Positions 24,515-35,494 of a DNA stretch of 43,344 nucleotides are shown one piece after another. Under the pieces are notes generated by a model, which saw only the letters and a list, made by a program, of their open reading frames with translations, was not told the DNA's origin and did not search any database. The first letter of the stretch is position 1. The number at the start of each line of letters is the position of its first letter. Position numbers and translations under genes: made by a program. Origin of the DNA: Hamiltosporidium magnivora (taxonomy: Eukaryota > Microsporidia > Dubosqiidae); NCBI GenBank assembly GCA_004325065.1, contig PITI01000007.1, positions 1 through 43,344 on the forward strand, written 5' to 3'.

Positions 24515-24745
24515 TAATACACCCCTGCTTGAGTCTTGGCTTTGTTAATTGATGCCGCCCACCAGTCTCATTCAGTGGGTTCGTTTACTTTTTTGGGTTT
24601 CGTAACAAGGTGGTTTTAAATGGTGGATTGTTAGTCCTACGCGCAACCCTAAACATGAAGACCGGTTCATTTTAGTCGCTTCTTACAATAAGCAAGGAAT
24701 ACTTCAAGCTAATTTTGCTCCTGGCAGGGTGAGGAATAATAAAGC
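24515..24745 (-). mobile_element. Repeat resembling a widespread animal repeat motif
   Basis: On the minus strand this segment contains CCTTGCTTATTGTAAGAAGC followed by GACTAAA. From memory, a very similar string (CTTGTCGTAAGAGGCGACTAA) recurs in repetitive DNA of many invertebrates and fish, including a SINE superfamily called MetaSINEs; I am not certain of that assignment. The segment is richer in G+C than the surrounding spacer and includes CGCGTAGGACTAACAATCCA and CCACCTTGTTACGAAACCC. No reading frame or clear target-site duplication is visible. The limits are set by the change in composition. Confidence 0.45.
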
Positions 24746-27700
24746 CCATATAGTTGTAATTTGTAAATTCTGAAAATTTTATGATTAAAACTATCTGAAA
24801 CCAATTTAAATTTTAGATCGCAGTTGTAAGCGCAATTTCTTAAGTTTTTTTTAGAGAAATAGGAGCATCTGGTCTGTAAATATATGCAATATTAGGTTTT
24901 TAGGGAAAATCGGCACGTTTTCAAAATTCTTTAGCTAAGTTATATTGTAATAATAACTTCGGGGTTCTATTGTGCTTCTGTAACTGGCGCACGGCTCTTG
25001 AAGAGCTCTAATTATCCAGAGATTGTTTTTTTTTTGTTTTTACCTTTTATCTTTGTTTAATTTTGCGGAAATTAACATTCTCAAATTCTGTTCCGCAGTA
25101 TTCATCCATTTTTTATCATGGTTACATTTTCTTTCTTTATATAAGATTCATAGATGTCAAGTTGCTTGGCTCTGATATTCAGAGACATTCATAGTATATG
25201 TTTCGATCATATTACTCTCTTTTTTAAACCAAGTTACCGAATTTGCTCACTATAAGGTATATAATCGTTCGATCTTTTCTTATTTTCTACAATTACTTAA
25301 AATTTTAGGATTATATATAATTCGGGTATCTTTCTTTTCAAGGTTTTAAAAGGTGGTTAATCTCATTTTGTCGTAAATGATACTTCGATTATAGTTTTAC
25401 AACTAGATTATGTTAATTAAATATTTTTAACCTTCTAATTTGAATTAATTTTGCATCACAGTGCAAAGTAATTCTTTTATTGCGTTCTTTTTCTCTTTAT
25501 CTTACACATCGGAATATGTTTTTGTTTATAGGAGCTACGAAAATTTATTACTTGAGTCTTTTTGTTATCTTCATGAGTCGGTTTTGAGGAAAATTCGATT
25601 AATTTGGAACCATGTCATTTTTATCTGCTTTTTTAGTCTTATTTGTAGCTTTATATATGCATTTAAAGAGTCTTCTTTCGCACGAAAATATTATCGGTTC
25701 TATATATTTTTATATATATTACCTAATTTTTTAGAATACTGTATATATCTGATTTTTTCATCAAATATCATATATTCTTCTTATGATTTGTACTTACGGT
25801 TTTTATCTTTAAAGTAAGTTGCAATACACCTGATAATGTGTCTTCTTGTTTCTAGCTAAGGCATATTCTCATCGTATTTAAAGTATATTTTTAGTAATAA
25901 CTTTGTTTTTAAGTTATTTCAAGTCATATTTGTCATTTATATGAACTCTTAGGCAATTTCATAGTTGCAGCTGCCTTAAATATGCCTTCAAAATTTACGA
26001 TACTGCAAAATCGTCTTTGATTCTCTATATATGATGTTCAAAACAGCATTCATATAATTATTCCAAGATCATTCTATAATAACTTTTTAGTCTGAATTCA
26101 ACTTGCTTGTGAAATTCACATTGATCGTCTTTAATTATATTTTCTGTGTCGTTTCATAATTCATTAACAACTTCCTTGATATAAATTGTAAACTATATCG
26201 AATAAAAATATTTCGGTTATTTAGTACATTAAATACAAATCTGTTTTTTCGACAATAAAGATTGAACATATATCAAAAGTTGGGTAAGTATTTTTATCTA
26301 AATTATTTGAACCAATTTTTGTCTCTTTTCTATTAAATTATTACCACTATATTTTATAATTTCTCCTATAATTTAATCATTAATGCTCATGGTTTTTTGA
26401 GCTTGTATTGACACTTATTATTTTATATAAAGTTAACTAACCCATGGTTTCTTTCTCTTCAATTTCAATATTCATACATCCGAAATTAAGATATTACAAT
26501 TTCATTTTCTTTTGATTTATAGAATCTAATGTTACTTAAAAGCTTTTAAAAATATTTGTTCAGGTTTCATACATTTCCTTAAATTTCGTAAAAAATGTCA
26601 CATATCAAAGTTCTATCACCGATTTTAAATCCAATTTTCTCGTGGGGATTCTTAATAAATTATAAATCCGTCGTGTGTTTTTATATGCAGCTATTTCTCT
26701 ATTTTCCTGACTTCTGGGTCTCTTTTTTCCTTTTTCGCCATAAAATATAGTTGTTATAAATTTTCTGTGCCGAGCTCTTGTGAATTAAATGTCATATAAC
26801 TTTTGAAAACTTTTATTATGGCTCAAATTATGAGATTTTCCGTATCTTTGTATTCGGTTAATACAGAAGGTTTGTTTTCAAAGTTTTTAAGTCCGACAAG
26901 CTCATTTAGCGGTTTAGTTATTTATCGCATTATTCTAGTCAAAGTATTTATATTTCAACTAATATAAAACTTGTTCATATTATACATTTTATTTCGATAT
27001 TTGTCCAGCGTTTTCTGACAGTTATATCATGAAACATATCGGAAGCATGTTATGGCATTAAAGATTTTATAAATCGTTTAAAGCCACTATGCTTTACCTA
27101 TACTTCATCATAACCAAATATTGATTAATCATATGCAGCAACTCTTAAGTTTCGCATAATTATGAAATCAGATACATGTGAAATGATGAGACTTTGATCG
27201 AATTTCTGGAACTATACTGTGCAGTTGGGTTATTGTCACATATTTTGTTTGCTTTTTCGTGGAAAATACCAGGTAAAACCTTCATTTATTTATAAATCAA
27301 AATCGATTACCGATTCTATCAATTTTGAATTGAAAAATGAAAGGCCATCTCTATTTAAAGCGTGTTTTTGTTTACTTTCCTTCATCACATTACCATTAAA
27401 ATAACATACGAACCCTTTTATATTATATTGCGATGTTTTCCTGCAAAGAATTTTGGTGTATACAAAAATCCAACTATTTTTCATCAGATACTTGGTGTAA
27501 GTGTAGAGTTAAGTAAAGTTGTATTATGAAACTTCATCTTTCTTCTAGATAACACAATGTTTGATCTGAGATATACTCAAAGCGTTATTTAGTAAATTAT
27601 TTTTTATCTCCAGAGCTCTACCGAATTTTATTCGGTTTACCGCCGAATAACACTACATATTCTTCATTTTTATTAAATATTTTATTACTGATTCTATTTA

Positions 27701-28549
27701 GACGGATGATATATTTTATATTTCTCTGATCCATCGAGTAAATTTGTTCTTTCTAGATTTTCAGAGAAGGATACACATCATCTAGGTTCAAGTATAAATA
27801 GAAATCTTATTTTTTTGATGTTTTAATGAATTATTTTAAGTATTTCATTTATTTTACCATATTTTAATAATATGGTTCTAAGGGCGATGTGTTAGGGTTG
27901 TCTTTATGCCTCTTCTACCTTTTTCCGTGGGTAAGACTAGCTGCGGAACTCGTTACATACCTGTAACATTTAAAATCCGTATTATTTTTACGTTTGAATA
28001 TGATTCCTTTTGCGGTTAATTTAACGTAATTACGAAGCAAACCTTAAAATAAATAGAATTTTATTTTTAAAGAATGCAAAATTGAAAATTATATAAAATA
28101 GAGGTTTGAAGAACAATTTTCACAAATTATTAGTTTCTTTTTTGTATTTTACAAGTAAAACATAACCAAATATGAAAATAATATGACGCTTCTGTTTTTC
28201 AAAGAGAAAATACGGTTTATAATCGAAATCAGAAACATAAAACGTATGATTATATGTGAGAACTTCGGCAATGATATATTTTAGAATTCAGTCAAAATAC
28301 TATTTTTTTCAAATTCTGAATTAAAAACATTTTCCTCGCTATTAATTTGTTTTAAAACCATTTGTAATAATATATGTTCTCTTCGAAATCAGAATCTAAA
28401 GTTTGTTTATTTCCAGTTTCTTCAAAGTAGTTGCTTGAACTACAAAAGGAAGAGTTAGTATTTGTTTTTACAGGTTTAAAACCATCATTTTATTTGTATT
28501 TTGCTTGAAACATAAATTTGGTTGATTCCTAGTTCATTTCAGCTCTTCT

Positions 28550-28960
28550 TTAACGCCCATGTATGATCTTACTAAATCTTCCGGAATATAGTTCTGACTC
28601 ATTTTTACGGTTTTATCAAACAAAATTATTAATACTGTCTTTTTGTGCACGAATGATTAAATTTTTGCTCCAACTTTTTAGTATTTGCAGCTTTTTAAGA
28701 TAATCTCATGGTATTTTGTCACAATATAATACTAAGCTATCAGTTTTCCGAATATCTCAAAACCAAGGCTATAAATAAGACCCAAATAATTGGTACATAA
28801 GTTTTTGATCCCAATTTTTTCTGTTTCAACATTTAGAAGTGACTCCTAGGAGGCATTTCCTAATTAAATGAGAGTTTTGTTATGTTCAATCTTGTCTAAA
28901 ATAAATATATTGAGTAGATATTTTGCATTTAAATGTTTCTTTAATCCAGTTTATCACGAA
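28550..28960 (-). mobile_element. Decayed coding repeat family B, copy 1
   Basis: This segment aligns with 35690-36200. Shared plus-strand landmarks are ATGGTATTTTGTCACAATA, TAAATAAGACCC and TTTCTGTTTCAACATTTAGAAG. On the minus strand both copies translate in pieces: here LIYSLGFEIF, a stop, then YYIVTKYHEI, against LIYKCSIEIIPYAITWDGIV and TKYHN in the other. Codon-level similarity despite stops indicates the ruins of a repeated protein-coding element, probably a transposon, of unidentified class. Confidence 0.55.
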
Positions 28961-29208
28961 TGTCCAGATAATCGATTTTCGGAATTTTCTTGTATTGAAG
29001 AAACGTAATTTTTTGTAAAGTTAAATGGATATAGGTAAAAACAGATGACAGTGGTCATCTTACACTCGACAGTTTCAGGTTGTGTAGTTCGTTTACCGCA
29101 TTTTCTCAGATTTTAATTTATTTCTTTAAATGATATATTAAATCTAATGATTAAAGACGATAGATGAAGGCGAGAACCAATGTTCTAGAAATATTTTGAT
29201 TCTAATTG

Positions 29209-29232
29209 GATCTTTAAGATAGCAATTTTCTG
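29209..29232 (+). promoter_or_regulatory. Conserved upstream block of family II LRR genes (copy 2)
   Basis: GATCTTTAAGATAGCAATTT and the following TCTG match 19709-19732, 120 bases before the ATG at 29329. No CCC or GGG triplet lies close to either family II start, so this block is the best promoter candidate for these genes. Confidence 0.4.
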
Positions 29233-29328
29233 TTTATAAAATATATTTCAACAAAGAATTAATCAGGTCTGATATAATATAGATTAAAAACATTAGAAAA
29301 CTATTTTTTGCGAAAAAAAAGTTACTCC

Positions 29329-31818
29329 ATGTATTCTTTAGTGCGCCTGCAACTTTTTTTAGCTAGTTTTTTTGTAAAAAATATAGAAATACTGTGTTTG
29401 AAAATTCAAAAGTGGTTCATTACATATTTGGGTGTACTTGCTGTTCTATCTTGCGTTATTATTCCCAAGGAAGTAAATTGCGCTAGTCAATCGAAGGATG
29501 GTACAATTGAGTTTGGGTTAATAAACATGAATTTGAGGAAAAATATTGCCGATGATATTCTTACCACAGCAGAATATTGGGTGTATCGTTCGAATGAAAT
29601 GGATCAGTTTCGCTTTTGTTCTGGAAGACACTTTTTTGCTGAAAATAGGATTTATCCGGAATTCTTTGTTTGCCCACATGCCTTTTCCTTTTTTAATCAT
29701 GAACCATTGCATATATTTAAAGTGGATTACATAAATGATTGGAAAATAAAATTTCGTGTCTTAAACGACCATATATATGAAAATTCGAATACGCCGTTTT
29801 TATTTCATGGTTCATTTGATGTTCCATATCCTTTATTTAGCATTTTTGCAGGTTATATGTCATGCGATCCAGTTGTTCTGTCTGAGAATTTATCATATGA
29901 AGTATTTTACAAACTTATCAAAATTTTAGATCTGCTAAGACCTATTAGTAGTGAAAGTCTGAATAAATTTTATTCAAGCTTATACAGGAATGGATTAATG
30001 AACTCTATTGTTTTTGCAGATATTGTGAATGATGCTCATAATTACAGAACTCGATATTTTAACCAAACAAGACCACAAGAAGCATTCATGTATTTTTTTG
30101 GAGTTTTAAATCCCTCTTTAGATGCATGTTTTATTCCTAATATTTCTGTAGTTTCAATATTTCGAAAAAGAAATCAGTGTATTGATCAGTGTTTTAGATA
30201 TACAGAAGAGATACAGAATCTTGTATTAAAAATATCTGCTGACTCATTGGAATTACTAATGGCAACACCGAGTTTTAACATGGCAATTTTTAATTGGCTT
30301 TTGTCAATCACAAAAATTTCTGGTTTATATTTTGATAATACTGAATGTTCATTTAACCCAATAAAATGCCCAAATGTTTGTGGTTTTATTAAAATAAATG
30401 TACCAAAAAAATCTCCAAATTCGTTAAAAGCGATATCCTCGACATTTCTCCTCAATCTAAGCGATGTTAATAAAAGAAGAATAGCACATTTGAGATTTAT
30501 AAATGTTGATTTTTGTTTTGATAAGATTCAAAATATTTTCAAGGAAAATAATGTGTCCTATTTCGAGGTGGCATATTGTTCGGTCGATGAATGCCACAAA
30601 ATTACAGAATTTCTTCTAAAAATGACAGAACAGAATATTTTTAAATTGCGTGGCGTGGAAATGAAACCAGATGATGTGGATAGAATACTTAGATCAAAAG
30701 TTAGAATTTTAGTTTTAGACACGTGTACAATTTGTAAAGATACAGAATGGACACCGAATAAAAGCCCAGATTTTGAATATGAAATAATCCATTATTTACA
30801 AACATTGAATGTTTCATCATCTAAATTACCCTCGGATCTTATGCAACTGCTGTTGCATTCTTTTAACCTCGAAAATTTAAATATTAGTTGCTTTGAATTT
30901 CTTCCCGCAAATTCTTCTTCTTCTATGATAGGTTTAAAAAGAAAATGGAATTGCCTACAAATTGATAAATATATCCCAAGTGACTATTTGAAGAATTTGC
31001 TTAAGGAATATTCTGTTTACTCTTTAAGTTTATGTGAGTCGTTCATCTTTAATGATATAATATCTTTTTTCAATACAGGCTATTTCAATAATTCTGTAAA
31101 AACGTTAGATTTAAGTGATAATTCGTTAACCGTTGATTTTCTGGCCATAATAGATAATTTTAAAAACCTTAAGAGGCTCAATCTTTCAGCTAGTCTTCCT
31201 TTGAGCATTTATAGTCCATCGAATTATCGATTTTTTGCCACATTGAGGGATTTAGATGTATCAAGAAATAATATAACCTCGACTAATTTTGAATTTCTTG
31301 CTTGTTTTACAAGTTTAAGATCTCTTAACATTTCAGAATCTAAAATAGAAAAGGGATTATTTACAAAAATGCTTACTGTTGAATTAATCGCTTCATTGGT
31401 TTCTTTGGATCTTTCTGGTGTACATTTGGAGTTCTCTGATTTCAAAAGGTTTTTACCTTGTAAAAAACTCAAATGTTTGTATTTTAAAGTTGCAAATGAT
31501 CGTTCTCTATCCTACTATTGTGATATTTTGGTTTTAACTGCAATAAAGAAAAGTCTAAATGTATTAAATGTGGAAATAGATAGGAATATTAGCATTGATG
31601 ATCTTGTAAGTTTAAATGGTTTATCAAATTTATCCGAAGTAAAAATCATCTGTAATGCATTTCTCCTTGTGGGCGAAGAAAATCTGATTAAATTTGACTT
31701 TTTTAATCCGGAATTTAGGCTGGAATTGTGTTTGAGACATTATAATCTTGATATGTATACCATAGAGATTCTAAAAGAAATGTTTAAAAATTATTCATTT
31801 TCAATTATTAGTGAATAA
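29329..31818 (+). CDS. Putative secreted or membrane LRR protein, family II
   Basis: The gene encodes 829 residues from the ATG at 29329; the open frame extends upstream only to a TTG at 29308, and the paralog's ATG at 19851 aligns with 29329. A hydrophobic stretch at about residues 29-45 (FITYLGVLAVLSCVII) may be a late signal peptide or a membrane anchor. It is followed by a cysteine-containing domain (FRFCSGRHFF, IYPEFFVCPH) and a helical region around LSYEVFYKLIKILDLL whose layout recalls a BTB/Skp1-like fold (inference). LRRs fill the second half, with clear LxLSxN units: VKTLDLSDNSL, LKRLNLSASL, LRDLDVSRNNI, LRSLNISESKI and LVSLDLSGV. Function is unknown. It is the intact sister of the frameshifted gene at 19851-22348, and the conserved 5' and 3' flanks show the duplication covered the whole transcription unit. 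Confidence 0.88.
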   Translation: MYSLVRLQLFLASFFVKNIEILCLKIQKWFITYLGVLAVLSCVIIPKEVNCASQSKDGTIEFGLINMNLRKNIADDILTTAEYWVYRSNEMDQFRFCSGRHFFAENRIYPEFFVCPHAFSFFNHEPLHIFKVDYINDWKIKFRVLNDHIYENSNTPFLFHGSFDVPYPLFSIFAGYMSCDPVVLSENLSYEVFYKLIKILDLLRPISSESLNKFYSSLYRNGLMNSIVFADIVNDAHNYRTRYFNQTRPQEAFMYFFGVLNPSLDACFIPNISVVSIFRKRNQCIDQCFRYTEEIQNLVLKISADSLELLMATPSFNMAIFNWLLSITKISGLYFDNTECSFNPIKCPNVCGFIKINVPKKSPNSLKAISSTFLLNLSDVNKRRIAHLRFINVDFCFDKIQNIFKENNVSYFEVAYCSVDECHKITEFLLKMTEQNIFKLRGVEMKPDDVDRILRSKVRILVLDTCTICKDTEWTPNKSPDFEYEIIHYLQTLNVSSSKLPSDLMQLLLHSFNLENLNISCFEFLPANSSSSMIGLKRKWNCLQIDKYIPSDYLKNLLKEYSVYSLSLCESFIFNDIISFFNTGYFNNSVKTLDLSDNSLTVDFLAIIDNFKNLKRLNLSASLPLSIYSPSNYRFFATLRDLDVSRNNITSTNFEFLACFTSLRSLNISESKIEKGLFTKMLTVELIASLVSLDLSGVHLEFSDFKRFLPCKKLKCLYFKVANDRSLSYYCDILVLTAIKKSLNVLNVEIDRNISIDDLVSLNGLSNLSEVKIICNAFLLVGEENLIKFDFFNPEFRLELCLRHYNLDMYTIEILKEMFKNYSFSIISE

Positions 31819-31848
31819 TTCTTAGTATAATTGTTTGACGTTTGCTAA

Positions 31849-31854
31849 AATAAA
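31849..31854 (+). promoter_or_regulatory. Conserved AATAAAGTT 3' end signal (copy 2)
   Basis: AATAAAGTT about 30 bases after the stop of the intact family II gene, matched after the broken copy at 22372. Confidence 0.5.
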
Positions 31855-34740
31855 GTTTAAGATATTTAATTTAAATTTTTAAAGTTATTACTTTTCTCAG
31901 ATATGTTCTTATAAATTTCTCATTTGGAGTAAATAAAATAGGCATTATTGTTACATCTGCCATTGAGAAAGTATAAACGGATCTAATTTATCATTTAACA
32001 AAATAATAAAGCCAAGCATGTGGTTATGTCTCTCAAACTTCATTATCTAATTATAGTTTTCCAATACTAATACAGAGTTTTAAACTTTATTAGTCTGCTT
32101 ACTCGCGTATTTTTTAGAATTTCGTAACCACATTTATAGGGGCCTCTTGGCAATAAGTTTATGAAATCACAGTAAATTTTAACTAAAGTATTTTTTAGTA
32201 TTATTATTGCTTATGGAGCTTTAAATTTTAGATTTTTATAGCTTTAGCTTATTATTTCCTGTCTACTCAATTAGGTTTACGATCTACTTTTTCGCGGTAA
32301 CTTGACTTTTCATAAACTTTATGCTTATTTTTTTGCTTATAAAAACATTTTTGTAGGTATCCTGATCTATTTTTAGTCAATTCGATGGATGTAAAACTTC
32401 TTAGTTGTTTTATTGACAATCTTTTAATTAATCAGGTATAAAAATTCATATGACTATGAAATAAATAATTATTGCGTTCCATCATTTTTAATGAATTTAT
32501 AAATTGCACAATACAGTGCAGGAAAATCAAATTTTCTTTAAATTATTCATTCGAGAAGTAAAATCTTATAAACAATTAAAGAAAAAATATTACATTAAAT
32601 TATACTTCATTAGTTTTAATTTTAAAAAGAAAGTAAAAATATTTTACATATAAATTACTCTAATCAACATACATTTTTTATAATATTTAGTTCAAATGTT
32701 TTGTTGAAATAGAGAAGTTTTCAGGTGTTTCATTTTCAACTTCTAAACATTTTTATTAGTTGCGTAAGATTTATGAACATTTCAAAAAAGTCATGTTCTT
32801 GATTGAACCACTATTATTAATCTCTTACATTTCCCAACTATTTGTATATTTTGAGTTAGGTCATCACGGTCGTGAAATAATCCGATTATAGCAACGATGA
32901 TTCTTAGTTTTATAGCAAAAATAATTCCAAATTTTTTTCATATTATTACTAATTTTGCTTGGCGAAGATATAAAAAAGTGTATGTTACTATTGAAATATG
33001 TTTAAGTAAAATAAATACAATTTTTAGCTGAAAATTTAATATTAAAAAATGTCACGGCCAATCAACCTCTGCATGTCCAATAGAACTCACGTTATTTCCT
33101 ATATACATTTTATATTGCATAAGCCCCTTTATATTTTGTATAGCCCTTTTATTTTTATAACCTATTTATTATTGCTATTACTTACATCTTCTGATTTCAC
33201 ATTCATTACCAATATTTTTTATCCATTCTTTTTAACATATTCTTATAGAAGAGTTAGAATGTGTTAATTATGAATACAATTTATGTTCTTTTTTTCAGTT
33301 ATAATTTTACTTTTTTGTTTCAATCAATGTTTGTAAAGCCAATATGTATTTAAACTTGTAGACACTGTAATAAAATAAACAACATAGTAGAAAATTGATT
33401 TGAAGTTTAAACTTTTTCCTATTCTTTTCTATAATGTTTTCAATTCATGAATTCTCTAGTTTATTTGCATCGTAAATAATCTGCTGGAATTCTAATTTGT
33501 AAGAAAAGAAAGTTCTAACAGCTATTTTAAAAACAGATACTATATAGGATTGTATAGATCTTTGAGATAACATTTAATATGGTTAATATTTCTGTATTAC
33601 CATAATAGACACATATAGTGAACCTGTTTTACGCTGTAAAATATTTAACAAGACTTCACATTTAGTAAAAGATTCATTTAATTTTTCTTTTTTCACTTTA
33701 TCATTTTGTTGTTGAGAAATATGAAAACAGCTGATATTTGTAGAATTTTTTTTGGCCTGCTATTGGCTTGTCTAAGTATTAAAGCTATATATAGAACACT
33801 TTGCATTTCGTATTCCAATGTCAAGCTTATTAATCAGATCGTAAAAAGATAGCTGGTAATAGGATTGCATGAAACTAGTTTTAAAAGATCGATTGAGAAT
33901 TCTAAAAATGTTGTTTATGCATTTAACAAAACAATACATAATTCATAAAAAAAATTTTAATTTATGCATTTAATAAGACATAGGCTCTAATAATTCATTT
34001 TCTGGAAGCATAATACTGAAACCGAAAAAGATACGATATTTTTTGATTTAAGTATATTTCGGTACAGTTCTATTCGATGAAAAGGCGGAAAAAGACGGTG
34101 GAGCCTAGAAATCACATGAACAATAGAATAGGCCGGTAAATACCATAATACTATAATACTATAATACTATAATACCATAATACCATAATACCATAATACC
34201 ATAATACTATAATACCATAATACTATACTATCTGATTATTACAAAAACGATTCTAAATTTTCTCGTATGTTGGTAATTTTTAAAAATTATAGAGGAAGAA
34301 TTGTAGAAAGCAACAAATCAAATAGCATCTCGAGATATTTGTTTATTGGAGGCAAAGGCTAATAAAAAAGACTCTGAAATAAATTAAAAGACAAAAGAGC
34401 ATTTTGTTTGACTTTTTTTTACAATAATTCAATTTTTAAAGTTTCATTTCCTTTTAGGAATAACATGATTGAATTAAAAAACAACTATGATGACATAAAA
34501 AGGTTTTCTGTGACGTAATAAAACATATTTAATTAAATTTGGTCTACTTAGCAATAATAATACGAAATTTTTTATTAATTTAATGTTGACCTGATATTTT
34601 TAATTTTTTTTTATCAAAATTTTAATTTTTTTTTTGCGGGAAATTCAACTTTAAAATCATGAAGGCAGTTTTTTAAATTGACCCCATTAAGTTTAGAAAT
34701 ATAATCACTTTCATTTTTCGAAAATATGAGCTTTAGAAGT
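31855..34740. other. Gene-free stretch ending in a microsatellite
   Basis: No supported gene. The 72-codon frame at 33049-33267 has an ATG but reads as hydrophobic low-complexity sequence without relatives. The octamer array at 34141-34229 is the main feature. Confidence 0.55.
34141..34229 (+). repeat. Tandem octamer array (ATAATACY)
   Basis: About eleven head-to-tail copies of the 8-base unit ATAATACT or ATAATACC. The C and T variants occur in runs, as expected if copies expanded in blocks by slippage. A shorter stretch of the same unit is at 17117-17138. Confidence 0.9.
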
Positions 34741-34757
34741 AATAAATAGAAAATAAT

Positions 34758-34918
34758 GGGGATGCTAAAAAATTATTAGAAATAAAGTGAGTTTTATAAA
34801 TATATTAGAAATAAAGGGGAGTTTTATAAATGTATTAGAATAAAGGGGTTCTATTGGACATGGGGGTTTATTGGCCCGTGACAAAAATGTTTTTTAAACG
34901 ATCATATTTCTAAAGGGG
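34758..34918 (+). promoter_or_regulatory. Cluster of G runs upstream of RAD10
   Basis: Five runs of four or five G (34758-34761, 34816-34819, 34845-34848, 34862-34866, 34915-34918) stand out from the AT-rich background. The last lies 9 bases before the ATG at 34928, where GGG-like microsporidian initiation signals sit. The second and third belong to the short tandem duplication at 34775-34852. Confidence 0.5.
34775..34852 (+). repeat. Short tandem repeat, 29-30 bp unit
   Basis: About two and a half copies of a unit beginning ATTAGAAATAAAG and continuing with G-rich bases and TTTTATAAAT; starts are at 34775, 34804 and 34834. The repeat multiplies GGGG motifs just upstream of RAD10. Confidence 0.75.
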
Positions 34919-34927
34919 CTTCTTTTA

Positions 34928-35494
34928 ATGATTACGGTCAATACAAATCAAAAAGGAAATAATATTTTAAATTTTCTATCAAAATCGACATTTTGCTTCG
35001 GGGAAAATATAAAGACCGATTATGAAACAGCAAATGCATCAATAATTTTTCTTTCCTTGAAATTTCACTGTGTAAAACCAGAATATATCTATAAAAGAAT
35101 AAAAACTTCAACAAAAAACCGAAAAATATTATTACTACACGCAGACACAGTAAATTACGAATTAAAAATAGAAGAGTTATTTCAAATAGCAGATACAAAT
35201 AATTTCATATTGATAATAGCATTTTCTAATGAAGAATGTGCCAGATACATTCAAGCATTTGATATAAATGAAAAAAGATCTTTGGATATTTTAAGAAAAA
35301 AAGAAACGAATCAAAAAGAAATTTACGAAACTTTTTTATGTTGTTTTCCTAAAATAAATAAAACAGACGCTTCTAAAATAATAGGATTGGATGTGAATTT
35401 AAATATATTTTTTAATTCCAAAATTGAAAATATTTTAGGTAAAAATAAATCAGAAAATATAAAAAATTATTTGGAAATGGAATTTGATAAATAA
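34928..35494 (+). CDS. RAD10: ERCC1/Rad10 subunit of structure-specific DNA repair nuclease
   Basis: ERCC1 (yeast Rad10) is the non-catalytic partner of the nuclease XPF/Rad1, which cuts DNA at bubble and flap junctions in nucleotide-excision repair, interstrand-crosslink repair and single-strand annealing. This 188-residue protein opens with NTNQKGNNILNFL, matching the RQRGNPVLKFV-type start of the ERCC1 central domain, and continues with ASIIFLSLKFHCVKPEYIYK (residues 37-56), the signature FLSLRYHNLHPDYI region. An LIIAFSNEECARYI segment (95-108) matches the central domain's LILAWSPEEAGRYL. The C-terminal part (about 136-185, with KINKTDASKI) corresponds to the tandem helix-hairpin-helix domain that dimerises with XPF. 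The N-terminal extension of human ERCC1, including the XPA-binding region, is absent, so only the conserved core remains. No XPF gene is in the window. Confidence 0.9.
   Translation: MITVNTNQKGNNILNFLSKSTFCFGENIKTDYETANASIIFLSLKFHCVKPEYIYKRIKTSTKNRKILLLHADTVNYELKIEELFQIADTNNFILIIAFSNEECARYIQAFDINEKRSLDILRKKETNQKEIYETFLCCFPKINKTDASKIIGLDVNLNIFFNSKIENILGKNKSENIKNYLEMEFDK

Larger units (their letters stand above)
22378..29208. other. Gene-free stretch with decayed element remains
   Basis: Nearly 7 kb without an intact gene. Supported contents are the reverse-transcriptase-like fossil at 23224-23539, the animal-like repeat at 24515-24745 and a family B remnant at 28550-28960. From about 25.0 to 28.5 kb the plus strand is strikingly T-rich, the reverse of the A-rich sense strand seen in the genes here, which suggests old minus-strand coding DNA. 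The 118-codon frame at 25461-25817 opens with GTG and is not convincing. Confidence 0.5.

Noticed and set aside
25461..25817. 118-codon frame with hydrophobic stretches
   Set aside because: Opens with GTG; the hydrophobicity follows from the T-rich strand, and no membrane-protein family is recognisable.
29308..29328. Upstream start for the intact family II gene
   Set aside because: The codon at 29308 is TTG; the paralog's ATG aligns with 29329.
33049..33267. 72-codon hydrophobic ATG frame
   Set aside because: Same T-rich explanation; no supporting signal.
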